A DNA stretch of 64,000 nt from Aurantiochytrium sp. KH105 (lineage: Eukaryota; Sar; Bigyra; Thraustochytrida; Thraustochytriidae). The position numbers and the translations under genes were made by a program. How positions within the stretch are numbered: the stretch's first letter is position 1; every line of letters starts with the position of its first letter. Below, piece after piece: positions 57,888 through 64,000 of the stretch. The notes under the pieces were generated by a model. That model searched no databases. It saw only the letters and a program-made list of their open reading frames with translations, and had not been told where the DNA came from. Location of the stretch: assembly GCA_003116975.1 (NCBI GenBank), contig BGKB01000035.1:496001-560000 (forward strand). Direction: 5' to 3'.

Positions 57888-59109
57888 GATTTGTGGAGCG
57901 TGGGAAACGATGAAGACGAGGCAAATTGAATTGTGCGCCGAATTATGGCACAAGATGCTTTCAACAGCATTGGCAGTGGTGGAGCGCGAATCTTGTCGTC
58001 GCAACTGCAAAGCAAGGAGGAAGAGGACAAGCCAAGTTGACTGCCTGCCAAAGGGTTTGTTCGGGGTCCAACGAGATGGGGCAAGGAAAGGCAGGTGGTT
58101 TGCAGCTGCAACTGCAGCTGGCTGCTGGCAGCTACAGGCACCATTGAGGACCCGAAGAAGAGGCGCAGGAGAGAGACCCCGAGAAGTGAAACGTGCCGCC
58201 CGCCGCAGCCAGCAGCTGTGCTGCAGCAGCCGCCAAAGCATTGGTTTGGCTCGGGTCAAGTGCCTAACAGCTGCATGACTAGCAACCATGGCGAGCGATG
58301 CCAAGAACTTGCGAAGCGTCCGGGCCGCGATGGCGGGGTCGTTTCTTGCCTGGCGAGCCCGAGCGCCAACACCTGGCTACTACTAGCTAAAAGGCGGGAT
58401 GCGTCATAAGCGTAGAAGCTACGACGACTGACGCTCAGGAACTGGTTGGCGTCTTTCTTTCTGTGTGGTCTCGCAGTGGCCGGTCCGAGTCATCCGCACG
58501 GCCACGCCACCACGTCATGCTTCATGCTTGCATGTTTGCGTTGATCGCTCGCATAGTAGCTTGCCGGGCATTCTCGCCTGCGCGCGGTCGTCGTCATCGC
58601 AGAGTCCTTATCCATCTCAATGCCAGCACTCTCGCGATCGTGACTTGTGTCCTCACGGCGGCACGCTCTGCACGGACGCAGTAGTTCTTCCCCAGCGAGG
58701 CAAGGTATGCAATGCGAAACAGGCCGAGGTCTGCGCGCGACCGTCGCAGGCGCCGAGGTCTCGACCCGTGCGCTCGTCGCCGCGCAGAGCGAGCGTCTCG
58801 TTCTCCGGTCCCGAGCGAGGTTTCGAATGTGGTTTTGGACCTGGCAGAATTCAAATCCATCGGCCGCAGCTCGTTGTTCTCAGTGTCAGTCTCACGTTTT
58901 CAAGTCGAAGAGCAGAAACGCGGCAGACGCGCAAGGCTTGGCGGCCGCGCGGAGCGCAGCCCCGGCGCGGCGCGGCGCGGGCGAGGACAGCGAGGCTGCG
59001 CGGCGCCGCGCAAGCGAAGGCGCGAGCGGGAGCGAGAGAGAAAGCGCGAGCTCCTCGCACAGGGCGGACGCTGGTTCGAACTCAACTCAGGTCTTGCGCT
59101 CGGGGCGTG

Positions 59110-59116
59110 ATGGCGC

Positions 59117-59152
<36 letters not shown>

Positions 59153-62100
59153 AGGAGAAGCAGGAGAGTCCGCTCGGGGTGGCGGGCGACGGGAAAGAAG
59201 ACCTGCAGCGAGATGGTCGTGCGGAGGTAGTTGGCGCGGAGCCACGAGCGCAGACCGCTCCGCAAGGACGAGCGCCAGCGCAAAACTCGGGCAAAGAGCG
59301 ACGAAGGGACTTCTTGCGGCACAGACACAGCAGCGGGGGCCGCGGGACCAGCGCAGACACAGCGGCGAGCGCACGTTCCGTGAATCTCAATGGGCTCTCG
59401 GACCTGCTGCGCAGCATGGAAGACGACATTGCCAATGTCGGCCGTCGCCTCGACGGCACGGGCGGATTCAACTCCTCCGACGACATTGCTGAAAATCTTG
59501 CCGAGGATGACGCGGAAATGGTCGCTTCTGCCGCCGTAAGTCTTGGCGTCAACGGAAGTCATGACAATGACGAGGACAATCTTGGCAACGACGCCGGCGA
59601 CGTGGCAAGTGCAGATATGAGCCATATCGACGACGGAGACGACGCACCTTTTGCAGGTGCTCAAGCCTCCCGACGCAGGCCCGACCCCATGAATGACATG
59701 CCCATGTTTCCGACGTGGTTCGGTCGTAGCGTGTCAGACTTTACCAATGGCATTGCAAGCCCAAGATCGTTTGACGATGCACAATCCGACGAGACCAAAT
59801 CTCTGGGCAAGGATCATAGGTCGAGCGATGACAGCGACAGTGTCAATGTCAGCGACAGTATCGCGCGGACTCGAACCAGCGTAGGACCATCCGTGCGCCG
59901 CGTCTACTCCCCCGTGAGCCAGCTGCGAAAAACGCTCAAGAGGACGCACTCCACCGGGGATGTGAGCAATCCTGATCAAGACAACAATAACAGCTCCAGC
60001 GGAGACCGCCTTTTTCTTTCCTTTCCTCTTCGCAGGGCTTCCACCGCCGACTCCAGCGCAGCGGGTTCTTCGGCCTCCAACGGAGCAGTGGCCTCTCCGA
60101 CTGCTCTTGCGGCAGGACTGTATGCGCAAGAGAGAAATCGAAGAGGGCGATCCTGGAGTGCTTCCTCCAACATTGTACTCGAACAGTTCTTAAACTTTGA
60201 GGATGACCTCAACGACGTTCACGCCAAATTGTATGTGGACTTTACCTCTCCAGAAGCCCTCATTCTTCTTTCCACAAAGCGACTTCAGCAGTTCAAGGTT
60301 CAACTCTGTCACCTTGAAGAGTCCTTGCAGGATCTGGCGTCAATTAAAATTGCCTCGATTGATCTTACCGAGGTAACCTCGGGACGGAGGGAACTTGACG
60401 TCAAACGAATTTCGCTCCTGCGCCGCTGCCGTGAGTACCTCGACCACAGCAAAGATATTAGAGTTGAAGTCACAAGAATTCTCAAGGCTCGGGTGGACTT
60501 TGATCAAGAGCGCATCATTCGTCTCTTCACGGCGACATGGAACGTTGGCAATCAAGCCCCGGATCCAAGCGAACTCGAACGCTGGATCCCTCGCGGAGGC
60601 GGGGAAAACGACGTCCTGGCCATTGGTCTGCAGGAGTGCGAATATGACCTCACTCAGGACATGCGCAAGACGGTCACGAGCGGCCAAATGCAGCGCAAAA
60701 TGACTCGTCAGGATCTGGAAAAACTCGGCGCGCACGCTCGCTTTGGGAGTGGCGTTCTCACAGCCAGTCACAAGCACAATCGACTTGGCGCCTACACCTT
60801 GTACTATCGTCTGAAATTCGAAAACGGCCTGAAAAAGACCATCACCTCGAACGTTGGCATTCACGTGAGCAGCATCATTTTGGACCACATTGGTCCCGAG
60901 TGGGCTCTCGTCCGCGAGTCCGAGCTTGCGCAAATGCGCCTCTTCGTGTTTGCGAAAAAGGCGCATTTGCATGCCATCTCGGACGTCCAGTACGCCTCCG
61001 AGGCAACTGGGGTTGGCGGCATTGGCGCCAACAAGGGCGGTGTTGCTGCGAGCTTTACCATGTATGGCATGCGTATGGGTTGGATTAGTTGCCACCTCGC
61101 CGCACACAAGAAACAACGATACCTCAAGGCGCGCAACAATGACCTCGCAGAAATTTTCATGTCCTTTGACAAGAAACTCTCCAGCCGCTGGTACAATCTC
61201 ACATCTGTGCTTGACCACATTTTCTTGCTCGGCGACCTCAATTATCGCATTGATCTCGGACTCGCCGGCCTGGTCCCCACGAGCGCCGTCAAGATGGTAC
61301 AGCGTCTGCCCACGGACTCGAGTATGCAGTCGTATCTATCGTCAAATGGCGCCGTGCGCGCAACGGCGCGCACGGCGTCGTCATCGTCGGCTTCCTTGAT
61401 TACCCCTTCATCAAAGGCAAAATCATCGTCTGGTGCACAAAAGCAGCAAACGACGAGCGCCAATGCACTCTCACGGTTTAGCTCGTCAGAGGCCTGCGAA
61501 GACGACTGCGAGAGCGACGATGGATCGGCGGTGTTTAAGCCCGAGTCCGGCGACTTGATTGTGGAAATCAAGGCAGACGTCTCGGCTGCAGAATCCGGGG
61601 ATAGGCCCCAGATTCAGAGCACGCCCTCGCGACACACGGATAGTACAATGGAAGAGTGGAACAGGGTTACGAACCTCATCTTCAAGCGCGATTGGGCTAC
61701 ACTGCATGCTGCAGACCAATTACGTGCAGAAATGAAGGCGCGTAGAGTGCTCACCTCGTTTCAGGAGGGTACCATGAACTTTGCGCCAACCTTCAAAGTT
61801 ATGCGAGACAAACCGTTTTCGGCATACGTCTTTCAGCGTTGCCCTTCCTATTGCGACCGTATTCTCTGGCATTCGCTTCCAGGAATGCGCGAGCGCATCA
61901 AGCAGCTTCGTCTCGAGGCCTGTCATGACGTGACAACCTCGGATCATAAGCCTGTCGTTGCCGAATTCGTCATGAAGATACGCGAAGCCCATCCTGGTCT
62001 TCCTCTCCAAACGCTCGACACCCTGTCAGAGGAAGTCATCGGTAATTTTGCTCCAGAACTTCGCGATCGTCTTGAAAATTTGCACAAGGATGGCGGTTTC

Positions 62101-63009
62101 CAGGTTGGCAAGGCTCGCCACGCCCGCGAACAGTCACCCTCTGACGATAAGACTCTTGCGCACAGTGACAAGAGCGATGGAGGTCTCCGCACGGACGACA
62201 GTGAGGGTCGTCATCACCATCACCATCACCATCATCACTCTCACCACCACCACCGCCACCACCACCAACAGAAACAGAAACAGCATAGGCACCATCGACG
62301 TTCCTCGTCTCTGAGCGATAAGAAGAAGGCTGCCATGGAGGCAGAGCTCTGGGGATCTGGCGACTTGCCCAGTAAAAAATCAATGCGTGCATACGCCGTA
62401 AGTGATCTGGAAGAGCCAATCCCGCCTGGCGGCATGCGCATTCGCATTACCAACTTCAAGGTCAAGGACCTCACCTCACGAGACTACGATGGCCAAGCTT
62501 CGCCTTTTGTTGTCTTTTGCTCGCCGAACTTGTTCACACCTCGACAGCTCGGCTACAATCCCAAACGTGGCGCAGCGCATACACCGGTGCTTCGTCATCG
62601 TCTGTCGGCCGAATGGTCAGATGACCAGATTCCTGAAATCCCGTGCCCGTTGGTGTTTGCCAAAGCAAGCCAGATGCGGCGATGCCATCTCGTCTTTGCC
62701 GTGTGGGATCTCGACTCTGTCTCCCGCGAACACAGCCTGGGTCAGGGTAATCTCGGTCTAGGTCCTATTGCTGACGAGTACGAGCGGCGGGCAGAAGCAA
62801 CAAACAAGGCCTACGGGACGATCAGTACAGATCCTATCGTGTTTGCAACACCGATTCTAATGAACGGTCGTCAGGCAGGGATCGTGAGTGGGTCGATCCA
62901 GCTCTTAGGGCCGGACTGGACCGACCACAAACTCGCATCAGCTCGTGCAGCGCCAGTAGCGAAGCCACACAAACCACACAAACCCGTTGGGTGCTGCACC
63001 GTGCAATAG
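59110..63009 (+). CDS. Inositol polyphosphate 5-phosphatase with C2 domain and CaaX end
   Basis: 1299 residues from the ATG at 59110; the frame is open upstream to 58465, but that part is Arg-rich. After a disordered N-terminus with polyQ, the 5-phosphatase core starts near 470 (LFTATWNVGNQAPDPSELER). It shows GGIGANKGGVAASF, ISCHLAAHKKQ, LLGDLNYRID (about 707), PSYCDRILWHS (about 912) and TTSDHKPVVAEF (about 944). A Ser-rich insertion of about 100 residues lies at about 738-837, inside the core. A His-rich run follows at about 1034-1050. A C2-like domain covers about 1105-1270 (MRIRITNFKVKDLTSRDYDG). The last four residues, CTVQ, form a CaaX box; human INPP5A also ends in a CaaX box. It should remove the 5-phosphate of PI(4,5)P2, PIP3 or soluble inositol phosphates at a membrane. 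Confidence 0.87.
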
Positions 63010-63232
63010 TTTTCCCTTTTCATTCCTTTTTCGTTTGTTTCCTTCTTATTAGAATTTGGAAAGAGAAGAAATGGAAAAAAATCAAAGAAAGCTGTCGCGG
63101 TAAACTCTTCGCGCTCACAAGCGAGAGAAAAAGGGATGGCAAACAAATTGGGTGGTTACGTAAAACAGTGTTCTATAGCTATTATATATCGCTCAAAATT
63201 GATTAGACGAGTCATCCATCCACCCGAACCCC

Positions 63233-64000
63233 TCAGACTCCAGGACGTCGACGTGTTCGTGTGCTTGACCGACGAGGCGGCTTTGTGACCTCCGCGTCAC
63301 CCTGATCGTTCTCGTCCTTAGCCTTGAGTGCAGCGCTCCTTCGAGGCTTTGCAAGTGACTTTGCGCTCGCAGCTCGAGGCCTTTTCCGGCTTGTCCTGGT
63401 TTTCTCCTCCGCACGCTCAGGCGAAGATGTATCCGTGTCGACGCTGGGCTCGTCCTTTAAGTCAGATTTGGCAGAGGCTGTCCCGTTCGTCTTTTTCTGC
63501 AACGCTGGCACGATTGCGGAGGTCCGCCCTCCTACAGTGATGAAGTCAATCTTGTGACCGAGAATTTTTGCCGGTCCCTTTCCCTTGCCCCAGCGTTTGT
63601 GAAAAAGCCATGTCTCAGGGAACTTTTCTCGTGCTTGAAGCGCTTTGCAAGCCTGCGTGCAGACTGTTACGATGGCATTGTGCACGCGAGCAATGGCCGC
63701 TTCAGTGAGGTCATTGCTTGCCGTCTCTGGGTGTAGACGGGACTGAAAGATGACCTCATCTACGATCCAGTTGCCGAGTCCACACACAACACGTTCTTGG
63801 TTCATGAGAAGTGCCTTTATACTCAATTTGCTAGAGTGCAGCGCGCTCGTAAAGGCCGCAAGCGATGGCATCTCCGTGTACGGATCAGGGGCCAGTTTGG
63901 ACACTGGAGCTTCCTTTGCGGGGTCTTTGCGCAAGCAAATTCGCCCGAAGCGGCGCTGATTCGTGAAAGCAACGCGTGTTCCATCCGCAAGGACAAATTC
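63233..64000 (-). CDS. Formamidopyrimidine-DNA glycosylase (Fpg/MutM family), partial
   Basis: The last 255 residues are present; the N-terminus, with the catalytic Pro, lies beyond 64000 and the frame is open to the final base. What is visible matches plant and fungal Fpg: ADGTRVAFTNQRRFGRICL, then the helix-two-turn-helix region LSIKALLMNQERVVCGLGNWIVDEVIFQSRLHP (its core GLGNWIVDEV). A zincless finger reads KIDFITVGGRTSAIVPALQK. The tail of about 85 residues is basic and rich in Ser/Arg and probably binds DNA or directs nuclear import. The enzyme removes oxidised purines such as 8-oxoguanine and cuts the strand. Its stop codon faces that of the 5-phosphatase gene, 223 bases away. Confidence 0.9.
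   Translation of the reverse strand, partial: EFVLADGTRVAFTNQRRFGRICLRKDPAKEAPVSKLAPDPYTEMPSLAAFTSALHSSKLSIKALLMNQERVVCGLGNWIVDEVIFQSRLHPETASNDLTEAAIARVHNAIVTVCTQACKALQAREKFPETWLFHKRWGKGKGPAKILGHKIDFITVGGRTSAIVPALQKKTNGTASAKSDLKDEPSVDTDTSSPERAEEKTRTSRKRPRAASAKSLAKPRRSAALKAKDENDQGDAEVTKPPRRSSTRTRRRPGV

Larger units (their letters stand above)
56240..59109. promoter_or_regulatory. Divergent spacer, CBS-TLDc / inositol 5-phosphatase
   Basis: 2.9 kb. It contains a long GAAA microsatellite (56738-56834), GAGGAG runs near 56976-57009, CTGG/TTGG repeats near 57501-57535 and two TTGA arrays (57829-57887). Several long open frames pass through the GAAA tract on both strands only because the repeat lacks stops; none resembles a gene. 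Confidence 0.5.

Noticed and set aside
58465-59109. N-terminal extension of the 5-phosphatase frame
   Set aside because: The 215 extra codons are Arg-rich, without family resemblance, and the ATG at 59110 precedes a plausible disordered start.

Overview
The window looks like nuclear DNA of a GC-rich, intron-poor stramenopile, most plausibly a thraustochytrid (Labyrinthulomycete). This is an inference. It rests on very long uninterrupted eukaryotic ORFs, no bacterial operons or Shine-Dalgarno sites, long homopolymeric Gln/Ser/Thr/Glu tracts, and a protein set typical of free-living flagellated protists: a TmcB-type PAS membrane protein, AP2/ERF and 3R-MYB factors, VTC1, an Rmt2-type methyltransferase and a zincless plant-type Fpg. 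No rRNA, tRNA, CRISPR array or transposon was recognised.

Layout. Positions 1-14306 carry four minus-strand genes: a partial unknown gene, a 1697-aa multi-membrane PAS protein, a UBC-like/F-box/Tudor-like protein and a polyQ AP2 factor. Positions 14307-18675 are a very GC-rich gene-free block full of short tandem repeats. Positions 18676-39395 are dense and alternate strands: Rab3GAP2-like (-), ankyrin/polyQ protein (+), sulfotransferase (+), tandem AAA ATPase (-), unknown protein (+), methyltransferase/vezatin-like fusion (+), Bre1-like protein (-), mitochondrial carrier (+), RPB8 (-) and Rmt2-like (+). Positions 39396-44682 are a second gene-free, repeat-rich block. Positions 44683-64000 hold 3R-MYB (+), kelch/cytochrome b561 (-), VTC1 (+), a degenerate radical-SAM protein (-), UBE2T (+), a CBS/TLDc protein (-), a 5-phosphatase with a CaaX end (+) and a truncated Fpg (-).

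Gene organisation is dominated by head-to-head pairs that share a promoter region (Rab3GAP2/ANK, AAA/unknown, Bre1/carrier, RPB8/Rmt2, kelch-b561/VTC1, radical SAM/UBE2T, CBS-TLDc/5-phosphatase). No single pathway unites the window. Themes are ubiquitin and chromatin (Bre1, UBE2T, F-box protein), DNA repair (UBE2T, Fpg), transcription (AP2, MYB, RPB8) and membrane or phosphate signalling (Rab3GAP2, 5-phosphatase, VTC1).

The most unusual content is a set of domain combinations and degenerate enzymes: methyltransferase plus vezatin-like region, CBS plus TLDc, UEV-like plus F-box plus Tudor-like, kelch plus cytochrome b561, a radical-SAM relative without its cluster cysteines, and a Bre1-type RING that has lost one zinc site. 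Two regulatory structures also stand out: a phased CGCAAGTG array and a perfect 14-bp inverted repeat upstream of VTC1.
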